Counted from the first letter of the stretch, positions 52,414 to 59,468 are shown. The stretch: 64,000 nt of DNA from Polluticoccus soli (GCF_029269745.1 NZ_JARJHT010000001.1:2356001-2420000); one strand, 5' to 3'. The notes: generated from the letters alone by a model not told the origin. A program made the numbers and translations.

Positions 52414-52868
52414 AACTTCACCTCGCCTGGCACAAACAGGCTTACGTTTCCTTTGTTACGGATAACATCGCGCACCAGCGTTGACGAGATCGTAGAATAC
52501 TCCGGTGAGCAAGTAAGGAATATCGTTTCAATATCCGGCGCCAGCATACGGTTCATATCGGCTATTGCCTTCTCGTACTCGAAATCGCTTATATAACGGA
52601 TGCCGCGAAGAATGTAATTGGCATTTACCTTCCTGCAATAATCAATGGTCAGCCCTTGGTAACCCGATACTTCTATTCGTGGTTCGTTCTTGAATATTTC
52701 CCTGATCCAGTTGCAACGTTGCTCTACGCTGAACATTGGCTGCTTGGATGAATTGGTACCGATACCGATAACCAACTTGTCGAATAGGCCTACTGAACGC
52801 TGTATAACATCCACATGCCCTTTTGTGATGGGATCGAATGTGCCGGGAAATAGACAGATACGTTGCAT
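52410..52868 (-). CDS. coaD: Phosphopantetheine adenylyltransferase
   Basis: Penultimate enzyme of coenzyme A biosynthesis, 152 residues. The nucleotidyltransferase motif is FPGTFDPITKGHVDVI with T-x-G-H, followed by VIGIGTNSSKQPMFS and LRGIRYISDFEYEKAIADMN; the C-terminal YSTISSTLVRDVI loop carries the ISST element that contacts ATP. Complete and normal in length. The rsmD stop lies 3 bases upstream on the same strand, a coaD-rsmD pairing seen in many bacteria. Confidence 0.95.
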   Translation of the reverse strand: MQRICLFPGTFDPITKGHVDVIQRSVGLFDKLVIGIGTNSSKQPMFSVEQRCNWIREIFKNEPRIEVSGYQGLTIDYCRKVNANYILRGIRYISDFEYEKAIADMNRMLAPDIETIFLTCSPEYSTISSTLVRDVIRNKGNVSLFVPGEVKF

Positions 52869-52871
52869 AGC

Positions 52872-53417
52872 TTATTCGGAAGGTTGCGTAAAGAAACTGA
52901 ATATGGTGGTGCCGTAATTTTTCATTCGGGTAAAACGCGGGTGCTGTTGGTAGTCGTTACGGGGCGTGTGCTCTAATACAAAGATGCCGCCCGGTGCCAG
53001 CATATTCTTTTCAAACACCAGCAAAGGCAGGTCGTCTATGTTTTGCAGCGCATATGGCGGACCGGCAAATATGAAGTCATACTGCTCGGTACTCTGCTTC
53101 ATGAACTTGAATACATCGCCGCGGATGATCTGCAGCTTATTGTCAATGCCCAGGGCCTTGGATGTCTTTTTAATGAAATCAATGTTGCCCAGGTCGCGTT
53201 CTATCAGAACCAGTTCTCCTGCACCACGTGACGCCAGTTCGTAGCTAATGCTGCCGGTGCCGCCAAACAGGTCGCAGGTCTTGATGTCTTCCAGGTCAAT
53301 CATGTTCTCCAGTATGTTGAACAGACCTTCCTTGGCCACATCGGTAGTGGGCCGCGCCGGCGTGTTGGTGGGCGGGCTAAACCTTCTGCCGCTAAACTCT
53401 CCGCCTACTATACGCAT
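52872..53417 (-). CDS. rsmD: RsmD-family 16S rRNA methyltransferase with altered catalytic motif
   Basis: SAM-dependent methyltransferase family that modifies G966 of 16S rRNA. ATG 53417 (MRIVGGEFSGRRFSPP) is the conserved family start; the open frame upstream to 53603 is a shadow of the neighbouring gene. The SAM loop is CDLFGGTGSISYELASRGA and the acidic residue lies in VLIERDLGNIDFI. The catalytic motif IV, normally (D/N)PP(Y/F), reads G119-P-P-Y122 here (codon GGT at 53061-53063), one base from GAT. The remaining C-terminal part is intact. It may be inactive, altered, or a sequencing error. It overlaps the DUF3822 gene by 10 bases. Confidence 0.87.
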   Translation of the reverse strand: MRIVGGEFSGRRFSPPTNTPARPTTDVAKEGLFNILENMIDLEDIKTCDLFGGTGSISYELASRGAGELVLIERDLGNIDFIKKTSKALGIDNKLQIIRGDVFKFMKQSTEQYDFIFAGPPYALQNIDDLPLLVFEKNMLAPGGIFVLEHTPRNDYQQHPRFTRMKNYGTTIFSFFTQPSE

Positions 53418-54232
53418 GAGTACAACTGTTGAAATAAATAAACCGCTGCTTGCCATGGACCTTCCTGCACATCCATCTTGCCGGTGCCTATCTTCAGGTT
53501 CGGGAAGTAGCCGAACAGCTCGTGTATGCGGCGTGTGAGTATATTGGTCTCGGCTGCAGCGATGATGGCCAGGTGCTCTTCGTCCAGGTTTTGCTGCTGG
53601 CAAAGGAGTTTAACCTGGTAAGCTACATCCTCTACCGAGTTGTAGTTAGCCACCTGGTGCCATTGCAATTTCCTGTCTTTATATAAAGTGAGGTACACTT
53701 CACCCTCAGTGAATGTGCACTGTAGTACCTGCGACGTTTTATAGTGCTTATTGAACTGGTGCGCTGCAAACGGCATGATGCGCGCCTTAGGAAAGTAGCG
53801 GATCATCAGGTCCCTTGTCGCCAGTGGAAAGGCGAACAGGTATTGCGCCTTATCGTCTCTCAGCGAATATTCATGCACCGCTTCGTCTTTGCCTACAAAG
53901 TGCAGGTCGTTCAGCCACTCGGCGGCAGTGTCTTCTTTATAGATAGCCTTGGGTACCAGCAGTTGTTTAGGAGCGGTCACAAATATGTGGCTCACTTTGC
54001 CGGTATGCGTCAGCAGGGGCTCGTTGGTGAAGTTGCGTTCAAGGAAATCCGGCCTTCCATCATATGGATGGCAGCGGATGGTGAGCACCTCGCCCGAGCT
54101 GCTGAAACCAGCTACGTGCATGCTGTTGCCCGACAAAACCACGAACACTTTATCTACCTGCTGTAACAGGTTGCCCTTCTTATCGGCAGCATATACCTGC
54201 TTCTCTATATTGCTATTAATAATATCCGGCAT
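53408..54232 (-). CDS. DUF3822 family protein
   Basis: Cytoplasmic protein of 274 residues from ATG 54232 (MPDIINSN); a TTG at 54244 is an alternative. It belongs to the DUF3822 group found in Bacteroidota next to rsmD and coaD, with an actin/RNase H-like double fold suggested by two repeated halves (DKVFVVLSGNSMHVAGFSSS; QVLQCTFTEGEVYLTLYKDR). Late signature: YLFQQLYSC. Function is unknown. The conserved neighbourhood with rsmD, whose start it overlaps, is the only functional hint. It is divergent from the MATE gene with an 84-base gap. Confidence 0.8.
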   Translation of the reverse strand: MPDIINSNIEKQVYAADKKGNLLQQVDKVFVVLSGNSMHVAGFSSSGEVLTIRCHPYDGRPDFLERNFTNEPLLTHTGKVSHIFVTAPKQLLVPKAIYKEDTAAEWLNDLHFVGKDEAVHEYSLRDDKAQYLFAFPLATRDLMIRYFPKARIMPFAAHQFNKHYKTSQVLQCTFTEGEVYLTLYKDRKLQWHQVANYNSVEDVAYQVKLLCQQQNLDEEHLAIIAAAETNILTRRIHELFGYFPNLKIGTGKMDVQEGPWQAAVYLFQQLYSCV

Positions 54233-54316
54233 AGAAACACGCAATTATAGAATAAATTTGCGACACTTTGATTTCAGGGGTGTCGCCAAGGCGCATCCTT
54301 CATTTGATTTGTTCCT

Positions 54317-55648
54317 GTGAAAGTATCGGTTTCCAATAAAGACATCATCCGGCTGGCATTGCCCATTTCGCTGGCGCTGCTCATACCACAGATCAACTTT
54401 CTTACTAATACAGCCTTCCTGGGCCGTTTGGGAGAAACTGAGCTGGGGGTGAACGGTATTGCCGGCATCTTCTACCTCACCCTGGCGATGATCGGGTATG
54501 GGCTGAGTAACGGTATGCAGGTGCAGATGGCGCGCAGGGCGGGCGAGGGCGACAACGAAGGATTGGCCAAAACAATGACCAATGGCGTGATGCTGGCTGC
54601 CTTGCTGTCGCTGGTGCTGATGGTCATGTCGATGTGGCTGGCGCCGCTGATATTCGGGCTGAGCCTGCGTAGTAATGAGAATGTGTTCCTTAGCGTCAAC
54701 TTTATATATATACGCGTCTGGGGCTTGCCCTTCCTCATGATCACGCAACTGTTCAACGCCTTTTATATATCCATCCACAAGTCCAAGTACCTGATATACG
54801 ACTCCATAGCCAGCACTATCATGAACGTGGTGCTCGACTACCTGCTGATCTTTGGTAAAGGCGGTTTCCCGGAAATGGGGCTGCAGGGTGCTGCGGTGGC
54901 ATCGGTCATAGCTGAGATGTTTGGCTGCATGGTGATGTTTGGACTGTTCTATTTCAACAGGCTGGGGCGAGAGTTCCCGGTCATGAATTACCTTAATTTC
55001 GATAGCCAGCTGTCGCAGCGCACGCTGAAGGTGTCATCGCCGCTTATCGTCCAGTTCCTGTTCAGTATTGGCGGATGGCAGGTGTTCTTCATCTTCATAG
55101 AGCACCTGGGCGAGCGGGAGCTGGCGGCGTCGCAGATATTGAGGAGCGTCTTCGGTATCGTGAGCATTGGTACATGGGCCTTTGCCGCTACCTGTAACAG
55201 TATGGTGAGCAACCTGATAGGTCAGGGCAAGCAGAGCCGGGTGATACCGCTGATAAAGAAAGTGGTGAAGCTCAGCTTCATTTACGTGGTCATCATATCC
55301 ATCCTGCTGCTGGTGTTCTCCGATGCCTTCCTATCGCTGTACCGCGACGACCCGGCACTGGTGGCTTTTGCCAAGCCTAGCCTGAGGGTGATCGTTACCG
55401 CTACGCTCATTATGGCCATATCCACAGTGGTGTTCAATGGAGTGGTGGGCACGGGCAATACGGTGGTCAATCTCCTTATTGAGATCATCTGCGTAGGCAG
55501 CTACCTGGTATACTGCTCTATTGTAATAGAACAGTTGCGCATGCCACTGCACTGGGCATGGGGCTCAGAGTTCGTGTACTGGACCTCGTTGCTGGTGACC
55601 TGCCTGATCTACCTGCGCTCAGGTAGGTGGAAAGGCAAGAAGATATAG
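54317..55648 (+). CDS. MATE-family efflux transporter
   Basis: Membrane antiporter of 443 residues with twelve hydrophobic segments in two six-helix halves. The start is GTG at 54317. Characteristic parts: ISLALLIPQINFLTNTAFLG and LGELGVNGIAG-like text at the N-terminus, FNAFYISIHKSKYLI, DYLLIFGKGGFPEMGLQGAA, and the second-half helix VVFNGVVGTGNT. The subgroup is close to the DinF/NorM type. It may export drugs or toxic metabolites using a Na or H gradient; specificity is not predictable. Its stop directly abuts the convergent ytxJ stop. Confidence 0.9.
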   Translation: MKVSVSNKDIIRLALPISLALLIPQINFLTNTAFLGRLGETELGVNGIAGIFYLTLAMIGYGLSNGMQVQMARRAGEGDNEGLAKTMTNGVMLAALLSLVLMVMSMWLAPLIFGLSLRSNENVFLSVNFIYIRVWGLPFLMITQLFNAFYISIHKSKYLIYDSIASTIMNVVLDYLLIFGKGGFPEMGLQGAAVASVIAEMFGCMVMFGLFYFNRLGREFPVMNYLNFDSQLSQRTLKVSSPLIVQFLFSIGGWQVFFIFIEHLGERELAASQILRSVFGIVSIGTWAFAATCNSMVSNLIGQGKQSRVIPLIKKVVKLSFIYVVIISILLLVFSDAFLSLYRDDPALVAFAKPSLRVIVTATLIMAISTVVFNGVVGTGNTVVNLLIEIICVGSYLVYCSIVIEQLRMPLHWAWGSEFVYWTSLLVTCLIYLRSGRWKGKKI

Positions 55649-55984
55649 CTAGGCAGCTTTAACCTGCTCTACGATCTCGTCCATGCTGATGCCGTTGTGG
55701 CTCTCATCATATACGCATTCGCCATTTTTGATCACCAGCACCTGTGGAGATTCGTGGTGCACGTCAAACACCTCAGCGATCTTGTTAGATACCGGGCGGA
55801 ACTGGATCAGGTCGAGGTAATAAAAGGTCACATCCTCAGGCGCTTCAGCGCGTTCCAGCCTCGATTTGGCCATGGTGCTGATAGAACAGCGGGTGCTGTG
55901 TTTAAAGATGACTACCGGCTTTTCCGCGCTTTCGTTTTTAATAGCGTCCAATTGTTCTTCGGTTGTAAGCTGTGCCCATTTCAT
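55649..55984 (-). CDS. ytxJ: YtxJ-like bacillithiol-system redox protein (monothiol thioredoxin fold)
   Basis: Small thioredoxin-fold protein of 111 residues. The active-site region FKHSTRCSISTMAKSRLE carries a single Cys at 33 in a CxxS context; the cis-Pro follows at SPQVLVIKNGECVYDESHNG. This matches the YtxJ/DUF2847 family, proposed as monothiol bacilliredoxins that remove bacillithiol from proteins. ATG 55984 opens the conserved MKWAQLTTEEQLDAI; a longer frame to 56575 is an antisense shadow of fabD. Bacillithiol synthesis genes are not in the window. It is divergent from fabD with a 127-base gap. Confidence 0.87.
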   Translation of the reverse strand: MKWAQLTTEEQLDAIKNESAEKPVVIFKHSTRCSISTMAKSRLERAEAPEDVTFYYLDLIQFRPVSNKIAEVFDVHHESPQVLVIKNGECVYDESHNGISMDEIVEQVKAA

Positions 55985-56111
55985 AGGTGCAAAGGTACTA
56001 CTGCTGAGGCTAACAGATTGTGAAAACTGCCTATGGGAACATAGACGGAACTTAACGTTTTGTTGGTCGTTGACTGTTTTGCCTTTATTTTCGCCCTCGC
56101 AAACAAGACAT

Positions 56112-56993
56112 ATGAAGCACGCATATATATTCCCCGGACAGGGTTCCCAGTTTCCGGGCATGGGTAAAGAGCTGTACGAGAACAACACGCTGGCTCGCGA
56201 GTACTTTGAGCAGGCCAACGAGATCCTCGGTTTCCGCATTACCGATATCATGTTCAACGGTACAGAGGCAGACCTGAAACAAACCAAGGTGACGCAACCT
56301 GCGGTTTTCCTGCATTCTGTGATCCTGTTTGAAACCACCCCCGATCTGAAGCCTGACATGGTTGCGGGCCACTCGCTGGGTGAGTTCTCGTCACTGGTTG
56401 CCAACCGCGTACTGTCTTTCCAGGACGGCCTGAAGCTGGTGGCCAAACGTGCTGCTGCTATGCAACGCGCCTGCGAGATCAACCCTTCAACCATGGCTGC
56501 CGTTCTCGGACTGGATGATGCCAAGGTAGAAGAGATCTGCAAGGAGTTTACTACCGAAGTAGTAGTGCCTGCCAACTACAACTGCCCCGGCCAGCTGGTG
56601 ATCAGCGGTAGTATCGAGGGTATCAACCAGGCTTGCATCCGCATGAAAGAAGCCGGCGCTAAACGTGCACTGGTACTGCCTGTAGGTGGCGCTTTCCACT
56701 CGCCGCTGATGGAGCCTGCTAAAGAAGAACTGCAGGACGCTATTGCCGCTACTCATTTCTACAATCCTACTTGCCCTGTTTACCAGAACGTAGACGCACA
56801 ACCGTATATCGATCCGAACATCATCAAACAAAACCTCATCAACCAGCTCACTGCTCCTGTGCGTTGGACACAGACTGTACAGCACATGGTTGCTAATGGT
56901 GCTACTCACTTTACCGAGATCGGTCCGGGTGCTGTACTGCAAGGCCTGGTAAAGAAGATCTCGAAAGAATCTGAGACTAAGGGTATTAACTAA
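56112..56993 (+). CDS. fabD: Malonyl-CoA:ACP transacylase
   Basis: Fatty acid synthesis enzyme of 293 residues that loads malonyl groups onto acyl carrier protein. FPGQGSQFPGMGKEL is the N-terminal signature; the nucleophile Ser88 lies in AGHSLGEFSSLV; the catalytic His is in GGAFHSPLMEPA; the C-terminal TEIGPGAVLQGLVKKI is conserved. ATG 56112 begins the conserved first strand; the frame continues upstream, but it would overlap ytxJ and has no family similarity. Gene stands alone with respect to other fab genes. Confidence 0.95.
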   Translation: MKHAYIFPGQGSQFPGMGKELYENNTLAREYFEQANEILGFRITDIMFNGTEADLKQTKVTQPAVFLHSVILFETTPDLKPDMVAGHSLGEFSSLVANRVLSFQDGLKLVAKRAAAMQRACEINPSTMAAVLGLDDAKVEEICKEFTTEVVVPANYNCPGQLVISGSIEGINQACIRMKEAGAKRALVLPVGGAFHSPLMEPAKEELQDAIAATHFYNPTCPVYQNVDAQPYIDPNIIKQNLINQLTAPVRWTQTVQHMVANGATHFTEIGPGAVLQGLVKKISKESETKGIN

Positions 56994-57037
56994 GACTCCC
57001 CTCCAAACCTTCCTTCAAAAGGGAGGCTTACATATTT

Positions 57038-57080
57038 GTCCCTTCCGTTTTTGTTACAAAAGGCGGAGGGGATTTTTGTT
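57038..57080 (+). terminator. Candidate terminator of fabD
   Basis: An imperfect stem between CCCTTCCGTTTTTG and CAAAAGGCGGAGGG, followed by GATTTTTG, lies 45-85 bases after the fabD stop. Pairing has mismatches, so confidence is moderate. Confidence 0.5.
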
Positions 57081-57095
57081 TGTGTCCTCTCTGCA

Positions 57096-57245
57096 TTGTT
57101 GTGATTTGTTGTGTTTTGTAGTGAAATCTGGAACGCAACATAAATTTTCTGTTGTTAGTGATTGTTGTGTTTTGTTGCTTTTTGTAGTGCAATGCAGAAA
57201 CGCAACATGAAATTACCGGTGTTGCTTTTTGTTGTGTTTTGTTGC
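57096..57245. repeat. Degenerate 66-base tandem repeat, about 2.3 copies
   Basis: Units begin ATTGTTGTG (57096), ATTGTTGTG (57161) and TTTGTTGTG (57228) and share TTTTGTAGTG and the core ACGCAACAT about 40 bases in. GT-rich on the plus strand. No coding role is seen. Confidence 0.6.
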
Positions 57246-57255
57246 GAAAATGAGG

Positions 57256-57409
57256 CGTCATTTCGACCGCAGGGAGAAATCTCCTGAAGTGCTGCGATGT
57301 TGCTGATTGCATACTCTCGGGAGATTACTTCGTCCATTATGATTTCAATTGCCTCAGTGAGGTAGTTTCTCTCTTCGTTGCGCTACGCTGCACTCCGTTC
57401 GAAATGACG
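57256..57409. repeat. Inverted-repeat element of the 'CGTCATTTCGA' type
   Basis: Ends CGTCATTTCGA (57256-57266) and TCGAAATGACG (57399-57409) are perfect inverted copies, with inner GGGAGAAATCTCC and GGGAGATTACTTCG segments. Similar palindromic repeats with these ends are dispersed in many Bacteroidota genomes, as far as I recall; not checked by search. Confidence 0.65.
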
Positions 57410-57466
57410 GCCTTGATTGGTTTTTGTGTCAAAGAGCTTCAATTTCCTCTAGTTTCCTTTCTATAG

Positions 57467-57474
57467 CAAATATA
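57467..57474 (-). promoter_or_regulatory. Minus-strand TATATTTG box
   Basis: A perfect TAnnTTTG octamer on the minus strand pointing into the repeat region, with no TTG at the usual distance. It could drive an RNA across the repeats and antisense to the end of fabD, or be fortuitous. Confidence 0.3.
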
Positions 57475-57521
57475 CGTAAAATTATTGTTTAATGTGCCTT
57501 TGTCAGAGAATATCTAAAACC

Positions 57522-57655
57522 TGACAAAAGTCATGTTTTATCCCGGACCGGTTATTCACCTTTACGCACTGAACATAGTTTTGATTCATCACTACTGGGC
57601 CATTTCTTCTGGCTGAGTATTACCAAGGGCAGGATTCTTCCTGCCCATTTGTTTT
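57522..57655 (+). ncRNA. Candidate small RNA gene, unit 1 (with promoter and terminator)
   Basis: The dyad TGACAAAAGTCA (57522-57533), 23 bases of spacer, a -7-like box CACCTTTA (57557-57564), a predicted start near 57570, and a terminator GGGCAGGA-TTCT-TCCTGCCC (57627-57646) with a T-rich tail. Predicted RNA about 85 nt, with a small hairpin GGCCA-N7-TGGCT whose loop is pyrimidine-rich. A second -7 match, TAGTTTTG, lies at 57576-57583. No open reading frame is convincing. Units 2 and 3 repeat the architecture. Confidence 0.6.
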
Positions 57656-57671
57656 GTGATTTCTTCAAAAC

Positions 57672-57799
57672 TGATAAAAGTCATAGTTTCTTCTTCTATT
57701 ATGCTACATCTTTATTCCTGTGTAATGGAAAGCGTCTTCAATAATTAGCCGTTCCCTGGCTAAATGCTCCAAGGGCGGGATTCTTCCCGCCCTTTTGTT
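57672..57799 (+). ncRNA. Candidate small RNA gene, unit 2
   Basis: The dyad TGATAAAAGTCA (57672-57683), spacer 23, -7-like CATCTTTA (57707-57714), predicted start near 57720, an internal hairpin TTAGCC-N7-GGCTAA (57745-57763), and a terminator AAGGGCGGGA-TTCT-TCCCGCCCTT (57771-57794) followed by T residues. Predicted RNA about 80 nt. The transcript body differs from unit 1, while promoter geometry and terminator are kept. Confidence 0.65.
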
Positions 57800-57820
57800 T
57801 GCAAGATTTCTTCAGGAAAC

Positions 57821-57956
57821 TGACAAAAGTCATAGATTGAATGGATAGCTCCGCGCATCTTTGTTTCAGTGTACGATGGCTTAATCGACTCGAAATGGTT
57901 CTTTTTTCTAGGTAAAAAAAGTGCTACAGGGCGGGATTCTTCCCGCCCTTTTTTTT
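57821..57956 (+). ncRNA. Candidate small RNA gene, unit 3
   Basis: The dyad TGACAAAAGTCA (57821-57832), spacer 23, -7-like CATCTTTG (57856-57863), predicted start near 57869, a pyrimidine-rich single-stranded stretch (TTCTTTTTTCT), and a terminator AGGGCGGGA-TTCT-TCCCGCCCT (57928-57949) with eight T. Predicted RNA about 87 nt. The terminator T tract contains the stop codon of the convergent gene at 57955. Confidence 0.65.
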
Positions 57957-58236
57957 ACCACACAATATCCCACTTCCCATTATCATCTATAAAATAAGCT
58001 AGCCCATTGCTCATCTCATGCACTTCTTTATTGGCTTTGGGATGCAGGTACACCCGCTTCTCGTACACACGCACACCGTTGTTTTCCCTCGTCAGGTAAT
58101 TGATGAGCGCATTCATAGTTGGGTCTATATCGTGCAGCCATTGGGCGTCGTCTTCTTTTACAAATGCCTGTGACATAAGCGGCGTTTCTGTGTACAGTTC
58201 TTCAAAAACTGTTCCGCAAAGGTGTGATACATTCAT
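57955..58236 (-). CDS. Small hypothetical protein (93 aa)
   Basis: Not recognised. Cytoplasmic-looking, acidic in the first half (LYTETPLMSQAFVKEDDAQW, LHDIDPTMNALINYLTRENN) with beta-like segments near the end (GVRVYEKRVYLHPKANKEVH, YFIDDNGKWDIVW). No signal peptide. Its stop lies inside the T tract of the unit 3 terminator, whose hairpin could also end this transcript. Composition and length support a real gene, but no function can be given. Confidence 0.6.
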   Translation of the reverse strand: MNVSHLCGTVFEELYTETPLMSQAFVKEDDAQWLHDIDPTMNALINYLTRENNGVRVYEKRVYLHPKANKEVHEMSNGLAYFIDDNGKWDIVW

Positions 58237-58334
58237 ATAGACCGGCTAATAAATTGTATAAATAGTGGTAGCATAAAGCACTATTTTGTAGACGTGCTGG
58301 CACGATAACAGTGCGAGCGGTAAAAATGGTAGTA

Positions 58335-58583
58335 ATGAAGAAGATAACTTACGGTATAGGTCTTGCATTGTATATGGCGCTGGCGTCGTGTGCCGGCGGC
58401 GGTGACACGGGTGAGAGCTATAACAGCACTAAAAAAAGCGACCTGAACCCAAACCCCAATGCTGGGCTTACGGATACTGTCTCGGTTGTACCGGTACCGG
58501 GCACTGATACAGGGATGCCGCCGGTACCACCGTCCGCCACAGATACGGCTACCACGAACGTGAACAGGAGTGGTGCACGCTAG
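58335..58583 (+). CDS. Small lipoprotein with Pro/Thr-rich tail
   Basis: ATG 58335 (MKKITYGIGLALYMALASCA) gives a standard lipoprotein signal with lipobox LASC, mature Cys about residue 19; the upstream in-frame starts at 58311 and 58326 would add a non-signal leader. The mature protein (about 64 residues) is Gly/Asn/Thr/Pro-rich and likely disordered (DLNPNPNAGLTDTVSVVPVP, TDTGMPPVPPSATDTATT). Function unknown. A 12-bp palindrome lies between it and the next gene. Confidence 0.65.
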   Translation: MKKITYGIGLALYMALASCAGGGDTGESYNSTKKSDLNPNPNAGLTDTVSVVPVPGTDTGMPPVPPSATDTATTNVNRSGAR

Positions 58584-58616
58584 GGTTATACCTGCTTACA
58601 TCCTGCCGAAAAATAG

Positions 58617-58643
58617 TTAGCTTAGTAGTTACTACTAAGCTAA
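58617..58643. promoter_or_regulatory. Perfect 12-bp palindrome just upstream of the 58657 gene
   Basis: Arms TTAGCTTAGTAG and CTACTAAGCTAA with a TTA spacer, ending 13 bases before the ATG at 58657. No T tract follows on the plus strand; on the minus strand it is followed by CTATTTTT. It may be an operator or an mRNA hairpin at the ribosome site. Confidence 0.55.
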
Positions 58644-58656
58644 AACTGTATACACT

Positions 58657-59019
58657 ATGTTCTCATTTCCTACAAAACTGAAGCTTGCCGGTATCATCGG
58701 CTTGATGGTAATCGGCCCATTATGTTTCGCACAATCGGGCAAGGATGTAAACCAACGCCATGTCAGTTCTGATATGATCCTCAAGATCGACAACATGAAC
58801 CAGGACAAGAAGAAAGTGGTGATCCAGTATCACGACGACCCGGAGACAAAGAACCTGGCGACAGAACTAAAAAATATGCTTGCGAAAAAGAAATATACTG
58901 TTGCTCCACTCGAGCCATTTAAAGGCAAGGAAAAAGGGGAAGCCACTGAACGCTCTAACGTATTGTATAAAGTAGAGGCGTCGCAGTTTGTGATAACGGC
59001 GTTTGCTCAGAATAAATAG
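58657..59019 (+). CDS. Small exported protein (120 aa)
   Basis: A signal peptide (about 1-26, ending LCFAQS) precedes a 94-residue domain with an alpha/beta look: VSSDMILKIDNMNQDKKKVV, IQYHDDPETKNLATELKNML, KKKYTVAPLEPF and a closing strand VLYKVEASQFVITAFA. The pattern resembles a small periplasmic ferredoxin-like or POTRA-like fold, but no family was recognised. It converges on the lipoprotein gene at 59022 with a 2-base gap. Confidence 0.6.
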   Translation: MFSFPTKLKLAGIIGLMVIGPLCFAQSGKDVNQRHVSSDMILKIDNMNQDKKKVVIQYHDDPETKNLATELKNMLAKKKYTVAPLEPFKGKEKGEATERSNVLYKVEASQFVITAFAQNK

Positions 59020-59021
59020 CG

Positions 59022-59432
59022 TTAGTCATTTTCAGAACCTTGCAATTGGTAAGTAAAGGCCGTTTTGCTGGTTGACTCCAGCGAATAGATATCAGTGCCG
59101 TCTTCAAACTTGTTATAGATAAGGAAATCGCTGATGCCATCGTCGTTGAGTGTCACTTCGGCAACAGAATCAAAATAGCCGTCCAAAGATGTTTTCGACA
59201 GTATTTCGGTTTCACCGTAATACATGGCGAGGTTGGCAGCGCTGTCGGAGAAACCGGCAGCAAAACTGTAGTCGCCAAACCGGAATATTTTGGGCTCCAG
59301 GAATTGGTGGGCACCATATTCTTTGCCTGATGTAAACCTCGGGTCGTTATATATTTTCTTTTCGATCGACGTTGTTTTGCACGCAGTAGCAGCGAGGAGA
59401 CAGGCAAATAAAACGGTGGTCTTCATGGTCAT
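59022..59432 (-). CDS. Small lipoprotein (about 136 aa)
   Basis: A signal peptide with lipobox ATACK (Cys about residue 18); ATG 59432 or the second ATG at 59426 may start it. The mature protein has mixed beta content (FLEPKIFRFGDYSFAAGFSD, MYYGETEILSKTSLDGYFDS, DDGISDFLIYNKFEDGTDIY) and the DDGISDFLI stretch looks like the conserved part of FG-GAP/beta-propeller or calcium-loop-like modules, not enough for assignment. It follows the 1142-residue T9SS gene on the same strand, separated by a terminator. Confidence 0.65.
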   Translation of the reverse strand: MTMKTTVLFACLLAATACKTTSIEKKIYNDPRFTSGKEYGAHQFLEPKIFRFGDYSFAAGFSDSAANLAMYYGETEILSKTSLDGYFDSVAEVTLNDDGISDFLIYNKFEDGTDIYSLESTSKTAFTYQLQGSEND

Positions 59433-59440
59433 AGCGTAAA

Positions 59441-59468
59441 AATAAAAAAGGCGGGAACAAGTCCCGCC
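59441..59468 (-). terminator. Rho-independent terminator of the large T9SS gene
   Basis: The stem GGCGGGA / TCCCGCC with loop ACAAG; on the minus strand it is followed by CTTTTTTATTTTT. It ends the transcript of the gene that stops at 59486. Confidence 0.85.

Larger units (their letters stand above)
56994..57954. other. Gene-free region: repeats and three tandem small-RNA-like units
   Basis: 961 bases without a credible protein gene. In order: a weak hairpin with T-rich tail after fabD (57038-57080), degenerate 66-base tandem repeats (57096-57245), an inverted-repeat element (57256-57409), a minus-strand promoter-like octamer (57467-57474) and three tandem promoter-terminator units (57522-57956) interpreted as an array of small-RNA genes. 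Confidence 0.7.

Noticed and set aside
53418-53603. N-terminal extension of RsmD
   Set aside because: It is Arg/His-rich out-of-frame translation of the DUF3822 gene; the family start MRIVGGEFSGRRF is at 53417.
55985-56575. N-terminal extension of the ytxJ frame on the minus strand
   Set aside because: It runs antisense through fabD and has no family similarity; the conserved YtxJ start is at 55984.
57096-57245. Possible CRISPR array
   Set aside because: Repeat units are degenerate, only 2.3 in number and 66 bases apart with no unique spacers; no cas gene in the window.
57028-57312. 94-codon minus-strand frame in the repeat region
   Set aside because: Its sequence simply translates the degenerate tandem repeat (KTQQ.TT units); the TATATTTG box upstream is too far and lacks a -33 element.
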